From Oscillospiraceae bacterium (lineage in GTDB: Bacteria > Bacillota > Clostridia > Christensenellales > Aristaeellaceae): 38,057 nt of DNA. Of this stretch, positions 31,014-38,057 are shown piece after piece. Where the stretch lies: the NCBI GenBank assembly GCA_031270865.1, contig JAISWI010000011.1:1-38057 (forward strand), written 5' to 3'. The position numbers and the translations under genes were made by a program. Positions within the stretch are counted from its first letter, which is position 1, and the number at the start of each line of letters is the position of its first letter. Under the pieces are notes generated by a model that was not told where the DNA came from, did no database searches, and saw nothing but the letters and a program-made list of their open reading frames with translations.

Positions 31014-32471
31014 TCACCTCGGTTTCATCGTCGGGAACAGCAGCGCGTCGCGGATCGAAGGCGAGTCTGTCAGCAGCATCACCAGCCGGTCCACGCCGAA
31101 CCCCAGCCCCCCAGTCGGCGGCATGCCGTATTCCAGCGCGTCCAGGTAATCCTCGTCTACCCGCGGATCGCGCCCGTCGTTTGCCGCGCGGCGGGCCGCC
31201 ACCTGCCGCTCGAAGCGTTCGCGCTGGTCTATCGGGTCGTTCAGCTCGCTGAACGCGTTGCCGTACTCCCCGCCCAGCATGAAGTACTCGAACCGCTCGG
31301 TTAGGCGCGGATTGCCCGGGACGCGCTTGGCCAGCGGGGATATCTCAACGGGATACTCCGTGACGAACGTGGGCTGGCGCAGGCTCGGCTCGGCAAACGC
31401 CTCGAACAGCGCGTCCAGGCAGTCGCCGCGCGACGCGTCACGCTCGACATGGACGCCCTTGCCGGACAGTTCGGCCCGCGCCGCCGCGTCGTCCGCCCAC
31501 GATTCGGGATCGATTCCGCTGGCCTCGCGCGCCGCTTCGGTCATGCTCACGCGCTTCCACGGCGCGGCCAAACGCACCAGCTCGCCCTGGTACACTACGT
31601 CGGTCGTGCCAAGGACCTTCATCGCGACATACTCATGCATCTCCTCCACCATGCGCATTACGTCGTTGTAGTCGGCGTACGCCTGGTATGTCTCGATCAT
31701 GGTAAACTCCGGGTTGTGGCGCTGGTCCATGCCCTCGTTGCGGAATATCCGCCCGACCTCGTAGACCCTGTCGAACCCGCCGACGATCAGCCGCTTCAGG
31801 TTCAGCTCCAGCTCGATCCGCAGATACATCGGGATGTCCAGCGTGTTGTGGCGCGTCTTGAACGGCCTGGCCGCCGCGCCGGTCTCCAGCGTGTGGAGTA
31901 TCGGCGTATCGACCTCCAGGAACCCGCGCCCGTCCAGGAATTCCCGCAGCGCGGCGATGATCTTCGCGCGTTTGACGAACACCTCGCGCGAGCGCGGGTT
32001 GACGATCAGGTCGACATACCGCTGCCGATAGCGAAGGTCGGTATCCTGCAGCCCGTGGAACTTCTCGGGCAGCGGCTTTAGCGACTTGGACAGCAGCGTC
32101 AACTTACGCGCGTGGACGGAGACCTCGCCCTTTTGCGTCCGGAACGCGAAACCCTCCACCCCTATCACGTCGCCGATGTCCCAGTCCTTGAACGCCGCGA
32201 ACGCCTCCTCGCCCACGTCGTCGCGCCTGACGTATACCTGGATCGTGCCGCCGCCGTCCAGCAGGTGCGCGAAGGCCGCCTTGCCCATCACGCGCCGTGA
32301 GAGCGCGCGCCCCGCGATCGTCACGTCCTGGCCGTCCAGCTCGCCGAACCTCGCGTGTATCTGGGCGCTTGTGACCGTGACGGGGAATTTCGTTATAAGG
32401 TATGGATCATTGCCTGACTCGCGCAGCCTGTCCAGTTTAGCGCGGCGGATCAGCTCTTGTTCGCTGTACAC
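31014..32471 (-). CDS. lysS: Lysyl-tRNA synthetase, class II
   Basis: 485 residues, typical length. Charges tRNA-Lys. The N-terminal OB-fold anticodon-binding domain (about 50-150) is followed by the class II core: motif 2 RNEGMDQRHNPEFTMIE, then ERFEYFMLGGEYGNAFSELNDP (shortened: GGEYGNAFSELNDP) and motif 3 GLGFGVDRLVMLLTD. It ends SIRDALLFPTMKPR. GTG start at 32471 lies one base beyond the greA stop codon, so it is coupled with greA. GreA-LysS adjacency is common in Clostridia. Confidence 0.97.
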   Translation of the reverse strand: MYSEQELIRRAKLDRLRESGNDPYLITKFPVTVTSAQIHARFGELDGQDVTIAGRALSRRVMGKAAFAHLLDGGGTIQVYVRRDDVGEEAFAAFKDWDIGDVIGVEGFAFRTQKGEVSVHARKLTLLSKSLKPLPEKFHGLQDTDLRYRQRYVDLIVNPRSREVFVKRAKIIAALREFLDGRGFLEVDTPILHTLETGAAARPFKTRHNTLDIPMYLRIELELNLKRLIVGGFDRVYEVGRIFRNEGMDQRHNPEFTMIETYQAYADYNDVMRMVEEMHEYVAMKVLGTTDVVYQGELVRLAAPWKRVSMTEAAREASGIDPESWADDAAARAELSGKGVHVERDASRGDCLDALFEAFAEPSLRQPTFVTEYPVEISPLAKRVPGNPRLTERFEYFMLGGEYGNAFSELNDPIDQRERFERQVAARRAANDGRDPRVDEDYLDALEYGMPPTGGLGFGVDRLVMLLTDSPSIRDALLFPTMKPR

Positions 32472-32472
32472 G

Positions 32473-32961
32473 TCATACCGCCCTTCTGATTTCCAGAATC
32501 TGCAGCGTTCGCAGCCCGTCCGGCACCGCGAAGGTGACGTTCGCGCCGCTGCGCTGGCCCATCAGCGCGGCCCCGACAGGGGATTCGTTGGATATCTTGT
32601 CTTCCAGCGGGTCGGACTCGGTCTCGCCGACGATCTGGAACTCGCTGTCATTGCCGGACTTCGCGTCGCGCACCTTGACCACGCTGCCCACGCCCACGAT
32701 CTCCGTGCTGACGTCCGCGGCGTCGATCACGATCGCGTTGCGGATCGTGTTCTCCAGGTAATTTATGTGCCCCTCTATGCGCGACTGCTCGTTCTTCGCC
32801 TCGTCATACTCCGCGTTCTCGCTCAGGTCGCCAAAGGAGATCGCCTGCTTTATCTGCTCGGCCACTTCCTTGCGCTTGACCGTGCGGTAGAAGTACAGCT
32901 CCTGCTCCAGCTTGGCCAGCCCGTCCGCCGAGATAATCGGCCTGTTCTTCACATCGTCCAC
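32473..32961 (-). CDS. greA: Transcription elongation factor GreA
   Basis: 162 residues, the usual size. Rescues backtracked RNA polymerase. The N-terminal coiled coil contains LSENAEYDEAKNEQSRIEG with the acidic tip residues, and the C-terminal domain contains VGSVVKVRDAKSGNDSEFQIVGETESDP and SPVGAALMGQRSGANVTFAVP (shortened: SPVGAALMGQ). The start is GTG 32961 with GGAAGCGGGGG upstream; 24 bases separate it from the dusB stop. Confidence 0.97.
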   Translation of the reverse strand: MDDVKNRPIISADGLAKLEQELYFYRTVKRKEVAEQIKQAISFGDLSENAEYDEAKNEQSRIEGHINYLENTIRNAIVIDAADVSTEIVGVGSVVKVRDAKSGNDSEFQIVGETESDPLEDKISNESPVGAALMGQRSGANVTFAVPDGLRTLQILEIRRAV

Positions 32962-32985
32962 AGTTAAACCCCCGCTTCCGCGTTA

Positions 32986-33945
32986 TTATTCATCTATAAC
33001 CATTCGGATAAGCTCCTCCAAGCCGTCCACGCTGGACAGCGCGTGTACGCCCGACCGCCACTTGGACGCGCCCGGCAGCCCGCGCGTGTACCATCCCAGC
33101 TGGCCGCGCAGCTCCGTCATGCCCCGCGCCTGTCCGCGCCAGGCGCAGTGCGCCCGCGCGTGCCTCAGCGCGATATCCAGCCGCTGGGCGGGCGTGGGCG
33201 TTCCTTCATTATATAGAACGCGCCGGAATACCCACGGGCTGCCGATCGCGGCGCGTCCAACCATCACGCCGTCAACGCCCGTCTCGCGCACCATCCGCTC
33301 CATGTCGCCAGCCGTGGAAACGTCGCCGTTACCGATAACGGGGATCGACACGGCGGCCTTCACCGCCGCTATGCCCTCCAGGTCGACCGCGCCCGAATAC
33401 TGCTGGCCGCGCGTCCTCCCGTGGACCGCTATTGCCGCCGCTCCAGCGTCCCGCGCCATCCGCGCCAGCGTCACGGCGGAACCGTCTCGCGCGTCCCAGC
33501 CCAAGCGCGTCTTGACCGTTACGGGCATGCCGGGTCGGATGGATTCCAACGCGCGGACCGTCGCGCCGACGATCGCCGCCGCGCGCGGCAAATCGTTCAG
33601 CAACGCGCTGCCCGCTCCGGACCTCGTCACCTTCGGCGCCGGACAGCCCATATTGATATCAACCGCGTCGAACCGCGCCAGCCGCCCGCTCCCGTCCAGC
33701 AGCCGGACCGCGTCCGCGAAGTCCCCAGCCTCCGCGCCGAACAGCTGCAGCGCCAGCGGGCCTGTCTCATCTCCGCGTTCCAGCAGGTCCAGCACGGCCG
33801 GAGCGTCCGGCGAGAACAACACGCTCTTTACCGAAATCATCTCGGTCGAGGCGCCGGCGCACCCCATCTCGCGGCAGAGCTTGCGCATCGGCCAGGCCGT
33901 CACCCCGGCCATCGGCGCGAGCGACGCCCGGCATGCCAGGCTCAC
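32986..33945 (-). CDS. dusB: tRNA-dihydrouridine synthase
   Basis: 319 residues. FMN-dependent reduction of uridine in tRNA D-loops. LAPMAGVT, DINMGCPAPKVT (with the catalytic Cys), KTRLGWD, VHGRTRGQQYSG, PVIGNGDV and VGRAAIGSPWVF are the Dus family signature in order. I place the start at GTG 33945, which overlaps the preceding TGA as GTGA and puts LAPMAGVT at residue about 9, as in other DusB proteins. The longer frame to 34467 runs through the upstream gene and is not real. dusB-greA-lysS order is typical of Bacillota. Confidence 0.95.
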   Translation of the reverse strand: MSLACRASLAPMAGVTAWPMRKLCREMGCAGASTEMISVKSVLFSPDAPAVLDLLERGDETGPLALQLFGAEAGDFADAVRLLDGSGRLARFDAVDINMGCPAPKVTRSGAGSALLNDLPRAAAIVGATVRALESIRPGMPVTVKTRLGWDARDGSAVTLARMARDAGAAAIAVHGRTRGQQYSGAVDLEGIAAVKAAVSIPVIGNGDVSTAGDMERMVRETGVDGVMVGRAAIGSPWVFRRVLYNEGTPTPAQRLDIALRHARAHCAWRGQARGMTELRGQLGWYTRGLPGASKWRSGVHALSSVDGLEELIRMVIDE

Positions 33946-34490
33946 TCGGCGTAAGGCTGGTCTTCGGCGGTGTTCAGCGCGGTGATGATCCAGCGCCCCT
34001 CGTCGCGCGTGAGGGTTATGCGGTAACGCACTGGATTCCACGCCGGCGGGTTGACCGCGCCCTCGCCGCGCGTTTCGACAACCGCCTCGCGCCTGGCGGA
34101 CTTCACGCGCCCGTCTATCAGCGGCATCGTCTCCACGGCGGTCGCGCTGGCCGTGTTGTCCCACGGCCATGTCCACATCCACTCGATGTTCAGCCGGTGG
34201 TCCATTCCACGGATGTCGTAATCCTCGTACGGCGACTCGCCAGCCAGCGCGACGCCTACCCGCGCGTCGCGCGTGAGGCACTCTACGGTAAAGAACTTGG
34301 ACAGTATGCCCGGATCCTCCTCCGTGCCCAGTATGACCCGCGCCCTGGCCGCCATGCCGTCCTTGGACAGCACGATGATATTCGTTGTGTTCATCGACAT
34401 ATAGAACGCGACGACCAGTATCGCGCCGACCACGCATATACCGAACAGGCGAACCGTTATGAACCATAAGAACCTGCGCAGGTACCTCAT
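33942..34490 (-). CDS. Membrane-anchored protein upstream of dusB
   Basis: 182 residues, ATG 34490 after GGAGGGCGG. One N-terminal membrane helix (about 13-33) is followed by an extracytoplasmic domain with YRITLTRDEGRWIITALN, which looks like the last strand pair of an NTF2-like or DUF4829-like fold. The function is unknown. It overlaps dusB by four bases. I do not assign a family with confidence. Confidence 0.75.
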   Translation of the reverse strand: MRYLRRFLWFITVRLFGICVVGAILVVAFYMSMNTTNIIVLSKDGMAARARVILGTEEDPGILSKFFTVECLTRDARVGVALAGESPYEDYDIRGMDHRLNIEWMWTWPWDNTASATAVETMPLIDGRVKSARREAVVETRGEGAVNPPAWNPVRYRITLTRDEGRWIITALNTAEDQPYAE

Positions 34491-34550
34491 CGCCGTCCGC
34501 CCTCCTATCCGGCTGCCGCGCCGCGCCCGCCCAGCGCTGGCGGCGGCGAA

Positions 34551-34892
34551 CTAATCGCCGGCGTACACGAGCGGGTATAACCTTTCGCTTATCTTCTCGC
34601 CGATCCCGCTCACGCGCGTAAGCTCACGCTCGTCGGCGAACGCGCCGACCGTCTGGCGGTATTCGATGATCCGCCCCGCCAGCGCCGGACCGATGCCCGG
34701 CAGCCCGTCAAGCAGCCGTATATCCGCCTGGTTGAGATCCAGGCTGCCGCCCGTGCCGTCCACGGCGGCAACCGGGACGGCGCGGACCGCTATTACGCCC
34801 GCGTTGCCCGGGAGCGGCCGCGATTGGATTAAACAAACAACGCCGACGCCAATAGCGGCGGCGCATATCAGGCCTAAGACCCGCCGGAGCAA
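34551..34892 (-). CDS. ComEA-like helix-hairpin-helix protein
   Basis: 113 residues. An N-terminal signal/anchor helix (about 3-22) and a linker lead to a C-terminal double helix-hairpin-helix: LDLNQADIRLLDGLPGIGPALAGRIIEYR and LTRVSGIGEKISERLYP, the ComEA DNA-binding motif. ComEA binds incoming DNA during competence, but this protein is shorter and lacks the SLBB domain of full ComEA. Start TTG 34892 with AGGGCGG. It is 12 bases downstream of secG. A role in DNA uptake is plausible but unproven. Confidence 0.85.
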   Translation of the reverse strand: MLRRVLGLICAAAIGVGVVCLIQSRPLPGNAGVIAVRAVPVAAVDGTGGSLDLNQADIRLLDGLPGIGPALAGRIIEYRQTVGAFADERELTRVSGIGEKISERLYPLVYAGD

Positions 34893-34904
34893 CCGTCCGC
34901 CCTA

Positions 34905-35141
34905 TTAGTGTATAGCGGCGATAATCAGCGACATCAGCAGGAACACGCCGGCCGCGACCTTGGTCGCCAGCGCCAGCTTGCCCTCGTAGGACTTGGCCTT
35001 GTTCTTGCCGAAGAACGTCTCCGCGCCGCCGGCGATGGCGCCCAGGCCCGACGTCTCCCCGGGCTGCAGCAGCACCGAGATTATAACCACCAGAGACGAG
35101 ATAACCAGCAGCACGGTCGCCAGCATCTTGATCGCTTGCAT
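34905..35141 (-). CDS. secG: Preprotein translocase subunit SecG
   Basis: 78 residues, two membrane helices (about 5-22 and 55-75) around the QPGETSGLGAIAGGAETFFGKNKA loop that defines SecG. It is part of the SecYEG channel. ATG 35141 follows GAAGGAGG; the frame extends to 35183 without a ribosome binding site. It is the first gene of the minus-strand array. Confidence 0.95.
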   Translation of the reverse strand: MQAIKMLATVLLVISSLVVIISVLLQPGETSGLGAIAGGAETFFGKNKAKSYEGKLALATKVAAGVFLLMSLIIAAIH

Positions 35142-35173
35142 GAGGTATGTCCCTCCTTCATTGTCGCGAGTGT

Positions 35174-35202
35174 ATTTTACCATGCTTTGAGCTTAAATAC
35201 AA
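35174..35202 (-). promoter_or_regulatory. Sigma-A-type promoter of the secG array
   Basis: On the minus strand TTGTAT, 17 bases, TAAAAT, about 33 bases before ATG 35141. Confidence 0.65.
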
Positions 35203-35266
35203 GCCCTAACCGCTCGACGGCGCGTTGTTCCGAATGCTGTCAATATGTTTGCCGGTATCGACAGGC

Positions 35267-35293
35267 ACCATGCGTTCCGGCTCACATAGTATA
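35267..35293 (+). promoter_or_regulatory. SigK-consensus promoter of the GLUG genes
   Basis: AC (35267-35268), 16 bases, CATAGTATA (35285-35293): a full match to AC-N16/17-CATAnnnTA, as for cysteine-rich gene F. The leader to ATG 35358 is longer (about 58 bases) than in the cysteine-rich genes. It is divergent from secG. Confidence 0.5.
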
Positions 35294-35357
35294 AACGCGT
35301 GCGGGGACCGAAAAGGATAACTGGCTGACACGCCTGGACCGAAGGGGGACATAGCCG

Positions 35358-36755
35358 ATGATGTATATCGATATTGCCCGCGAGGAGGATTTCGCGCGGA
35401 TTCCCGATTTTCCGCTGGATGAAGTCACGGTCAACCTCTGGAACGATATCACCCTTCGCGGCAGGTGGAGTCCCATAAAGGGAAATAATATTACGTTTAA
35501 CGGCAAGCGCCACACCCTGCGCGGGCTGACAGCGCCGCTGTTCGCCCAGTCCATGGATTCAGGCGCGGTCGAGGACGATATCGCCAGCGAGGATATCACG
35601 GTTAACAACCTGCGCCTTTACGTGGATATAACGGACACGGACCACCGCTATATGGGCGGCATGGTCCGGCTGGGCAGGCGGTTCAAGGCGGAGGACTGCG
35701 AGGTCCATACCAACATCAACAGCAGGGAAGCATACGCCGGGGGCGTCGCCGGGATGGTCGAGGACGGGTCGGAGATCATCCGCTGCGTATCCCACGGCGA
35801 GGTTAAGTGCGAGGCGCTGTGCGGCGGGATCACCGGCGCGGCGCTGGAATCGCGCGTGTGCGGCAGCGTCAGCCATGTGAAGGTTGCGGCGGCTCAGGGC
35901 AGGGTGGCCGGGATCGCGGGGCAGGTTAATTTCACCGCCGTGGAATCCTGCGAGAACGCGGCGGACGGGATTGTGTCGGGCGACGGCGAGTTCACAGGCG
36001 GGATCGTCGGCGAGATGCTCATGAACAGCCAGGTCATGAGGTGTACCAACTACGCGAAGGTCGCCGGCGGCGAGGGCGTGGGCGGCATCGCCGGGGGATC
36101 GAGCTACCCGGACGGCGTCAACCACATAACGGGCAGCACGAACGCCGGGGAGATCAGCGGCGACAGGATCGTAGGCGGCATTGTAGGCACGATCGGATAC
36201 GGGCTAATCCAGGTAAGCAACAACCTGAACGGCGCGGACGTGTCGGCGGTAAACGATGGCGCGGCCGGTATACTGGGCGGTATAACCGATATAGGATATA
36301 AACCGCCGCCGATGGTGACGGTCGAGCCGGGCGAGGCGCGCGTCAAGAATAATATGGTCTGCGCGGAATTGATAGAGGCGGGGGAAGTCGCGCGGCGCGT
36401 GTCCGGGGTCGAGGATGAGAACGTCGGCAGTTTATGGCTGTATAATAACCAGGCGTATGCCAAGGTGATCATCCATGATGATGAAGTTGATAACAAGTAT
36501 ATAATCGAAACCAACGCGGACTACGGGCCAGATATGCCCCACGGAGCGTCCACGCCCGTCTGCCTGAGGCTGCCAGCTAAATCATACAAACCATGTTACG
36601 CCGCGCCTCCGCCTAGGCCATGGCCTAAGAAGGTGATAGTCGGCGGGAAGTGTTTGCCCGCGCCGCCGCCTATCCCGGAATGGTTTAAGGGGATCCAGCG
36701 CGGCGCGCCCATCGCCAAATATAGCCGAAAGGGGGAGCAGTATGGCTATCGTTGA
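35358..36755 (+). CDS. GLUG-repeat protein 1
   Basis: 465 residues, ATG 35358 (or 35361) after AAGGGGGA. Residues about 1-60 share with the next gene the pattern VNLWNDI, (W/F)xPIK, T(F/L)NG, HTLRGL. From about 110 to 320 come spaced GLUG-type repeats (GGVAGMVEDGS, GGIVGEMLMNS, GVGGIAGGSSYP, GGIVGTIGYG), predicted to form a right-handed beta-helix. The C-terminus is Pro-rich and basic (YAAPPPRPWPKK, PAPPPIPEW). No signal peptide or anchor. It overlaps the next gene by 14 bases. GLUG repeats occur in surface adhesins, but export is not evident here. Confidence 0.85.
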   Translation: MMYIDIAREEDFARIPDFPLDEVTVNLWNDITLRGRWSPIKGNNITFNGKRHTLRGLTAPLFAQSMDSGAVEDDIASEDITVNNLRLYVDITDTDHRYMGGMVRLGRRFKAEDCEVHTNINSREAYAGGVAGMVEDGSEIIRCVSHGEVKCEALCGGITGAALESRVCGSVSHVKVAAAQGRVAGIAGQVNFTAVESCENAADGIVSGDGEFTGGIVGEMLMNSQVMRCTNYAKVAGGEGVGGIAGGSSYPDGVNHITGSTNAGEISGDRIVGGIVGTIGYGLIQVSNNLNGADVSAVNDGAAGILGGITDIGYKPPPMVTVEPGEARVKNNMVCAELIEAGEVARRVSGVEDENVGSLWLYNNQAYAKVIIHDDEVDNKYIIETNADYGPDMPHGASTPVCLRLPAKSYKPCYAAPPPRPWPKKVIVGGKCLPAPPPIPEWFKGIQRGAPIAKYSRKGEQYGYR

Positions 36756-37968
36756 CGTGACGTTCCAGGATGACTTCCGCAGGATCGCCAACGGCGACAC
36801 GGTCAACTTATGGAACGATATCGATATTATAGAGCCGTTTCCCCCGATTAAAGCGCGGAACGTGACGCTTAACGGGAGAGGGCATACCCTGCGCGGGCTG
36901 ATTAGGCCGCTGTTCGACTATTACGGCGCGGATACCGCTGTGATCTCGCCGACAGTGACGAATCTAAATGTCTGCGTGGAGTTCAACCGCAACGGCATAA
37001 CCGACGGAGATAACTGGGGCGGGCTGTTCCGCGTCGCGGATAGAGCAACGCTAAGGGGAGTCAGCGTGATGGCAAGGATCCGCTCCGCGCATGATAACAT
37101 TGGAGGGATCGCCGGCTCGATGCTGGGTTCCACGTTGGAGAGATGCGCTGTAAGGGGAGAGGTCGATGGGAATTTCTTCGTAGGAGGGTTGGTTGGGTTC
37201 GCCGAGGGTACGAAAATGTCGCAGTGTCATAACGAAGCGGAGGTTACAGGGCATATGCAGGGGACCGGGGGGATTGTCGGGTATGCCACGCTGTTATGCC
37301 AAATTGAGGAGTGCGTAAACTTCAGGAGCGCGGAAGTGACAGGTCAGCTTAATACCGGAGGAATAGTAGGAATACTGGGGGGCAGCGGGATCGTGAGATG
37401 CTGCCGGAACCGCGCGGACGTGAGAGGAGGTTACAATACCGGAGGGATCGCGGGCAGTGTGACGACAATGGGCGGCAATACGGCCGACGTCAAGCAGTGC
37501 GTGAACTCCGGGGATGTGTCGGGAGAAACGGGGGTTGGGGGGATCGCGGGGGTGGTTAGCGGCGAGACGCTGATAGCGGATAACTGCGGCAGCGGCAGCG
37601 TAACGGGCACAAACGACTGGGTGGGCGGCATAGCGGGGGCGGTGTATCCGCTGGCGCGGGCGGTTGAGATAAAGGGGAACCGGGTAAGGCAAGGAAGCGT
37701 TAGCGGCGATGAGTTTGTGCATAGGATTGTTGGGTTTAGCAGTCCGGGTTTGGTAATGACAAACAATATGGCGGAGCCAGGGGTGTTGGTTACGGGGAAT
37801 AACACGGCGGATTCGCAGGTTTATGACAAGCAAGCCGTACGCGGCAGTGATCCGCAGTTGGGTGGGTGGTTGATGCACGGTATGTCGTGCAAGAAGCAGT
37901 GTCCCAACGGCGCGTGCTGGGATGGTGAGAGCGGACCTCCGGTCCGCGAATGCCTGCGGTGTCCATAA
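36742..37968 (+). CDS. GLUG-repeat protein 2 with Cys-rich tail
   Basis: 408 residues, ATG 36742 after GGGGGAG, overlapping the previous gene by 14 bases. The N-terminal module matches GLUG protein 1 (VNLWNDI, PPIKARNVTLNGRGHTLRGL). At least six GLUG repeats follow (GGIAGSMLGSTLE, GGLVGFAEGT, GGIVGYATL, GGIVGILGG, GGIAGSV, GGIAGVVSG). The C-terminus has CKKQCPNGACW and ECLRCP, a cysteine-rich tail reminiscent of the region at 1.6-9.7 kb. No signal peptide. A small hairpin (GCGGACC/GGTCCGC) lies within its last codons. Confidence 0.87.
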   Translation: MAIVDVTFQDDFRRIANGDTVNLWNDIDIIEPFPPIKARNVTLNGRGHTLRGLIRPLFDYYGADTAVISPTVTNLNVCVEFNRNGITDGDNWGGLFRVADRATLRGVSVMARIRSAHDNIGGIAGSMLGSTLERCAVRGEVDGNFFVGGLVGFAEGTKMSQCHNEAEVTGHMQGTGGIVGYATLLCQIEECVNFRSAEVTGQLNTGGIVGILGGSGIVRCCRNRADVRGGYNTGGIAGSVTTMGGNTADVKQCVNSGDVSGETGVGGIAGVVSGETLIADNCGSGSVTGTNDWVGGIAGAVYPLARAVEIKGNRVRQGSVSGDEFVHRIVGFSSPGLVMTNNMAEPGVLVTGNNTADSQVYDKQAVRGSDPQLGGWLMHGMSCKKQCPNGACWDGESGPPVRECLRCP

Positions 37969-37973
37969 CCAAC

Positions 37974-38057
37974 ATGGAGGAACAATCTACCCTGGCCACG
38001 AGGGTCCAGCGTCACGCTGGTCAGGGGGTCAAGGGGGGTGAAACCCCCTTGCGGGGT
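37974..38057. mobile_element. Inverted-repeat element, left end, cut by window edge
   Basis: 84 bases that are the reverse complement of 14072-14155 with one difference, beginning with ATGGAGGAACAATCTACC six bases after the stop codon of GLUG protein 2. The remainder of the element presumably continues beyond the window. Confidence 0.8.

Noticed and set aside
33946-34467. Upstream extension of the dusB frame to 34467
   Set aside because: It overlaps the membrane-anchored gene in another frame; the GTG at 33945 overlaps that gene's stop and gives the normal DusB length.
1-38057. CRISPR arrays, tRNA or rRNA genes, prophage or transposase genes
   Set aside because: I looked for regularly spaced repeats, cloverleaf T-arm motifs and recombinase-type proteins and found none.

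Overview
The window looks like a piece of a high-GC chromosome from a Gram-positive (Bacillota, probably Clostridia-like) bacterium. The evidence is strong AGGAGG-type ribosome binding sites, the gene order secG / comEA-like / dusB / greA / lysS, the XpaC-TelA pair, and a class A-type ABC exporter. No rRNA, tRNA, CRISPR array, transposase or phage gene was seen. I cannot name a species.

Layout. (1) 1-9.8 kb is an accessory-looking region dominated by six genes for cysteine-rich, signal-peptide-free proteins (1649-9722) that share one recognisable domain. One of them carries it twice, and the family includes two tandem pairs. A small membrane protein and an acetyltransferase precede them. Dispersed repeats, including AT-rich palindromes, surround them. 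(2) 9.9-13.9 kb is a colinear envelope/stress-type operon: XpaC-like, TelA-like, LemA-like, TPM-domain protein and a small helical protein. (3) 13.9-15.0 kb holds an inverted-repeat element and an orphan gene. (4) 15.0-18.5 kb holds a TSUP permease divergent from a eukaryote-type glycogen branching enzyme, then an acetyltransferase. (5) 18.5-25.2 kb holds repeats, another acetyltransferase, a polytopic membrane protein translationally coupled to two flavoproteins, a hairpin repeat and a pyridoxal kinase-like gene. (6) 25.3-27.0 kb is a secreted L,D-transpeptidase with three peptidoglycan-binding repeats. (7) 35.1 down to 27.0 kb on the minus strand is a long housekeeping array: secG, comEA-like, a membrane protein, dusB, greA, lysS, an anchored protein, an ABC exporter, a small membrane protein and two uracil-DNA glycosylase family proteins. 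(8) 35.3-38.0 kb holds two overlapping genes for GLUG-repeat (beta-solenoid-like) proteins, followed by one end of the inverted-repeat element, which runs off the window.

The most interesting theme is that the cysteine-rich genes and the GLUG pair, although 25 kb apart, are preceded by sequences resembling late mother-cell sporulation (SigK-type) promoters: AC, 16-17 bases, then CATAnnnTA or a near match. In four of the cysteine-rich genes this -10 box ends 21-22 bases before the start codon. Neither protein group has a signal peptide, and one GLUG protein ends in a cysteine-rich tail. I infer, without proof, that they form a previously undescribed cysteine-cross-linked surface layer, such as a spore coat or crust. 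A second theme is the density of small palindromic repeats of at least three kinds, none of which encodes a transposase.
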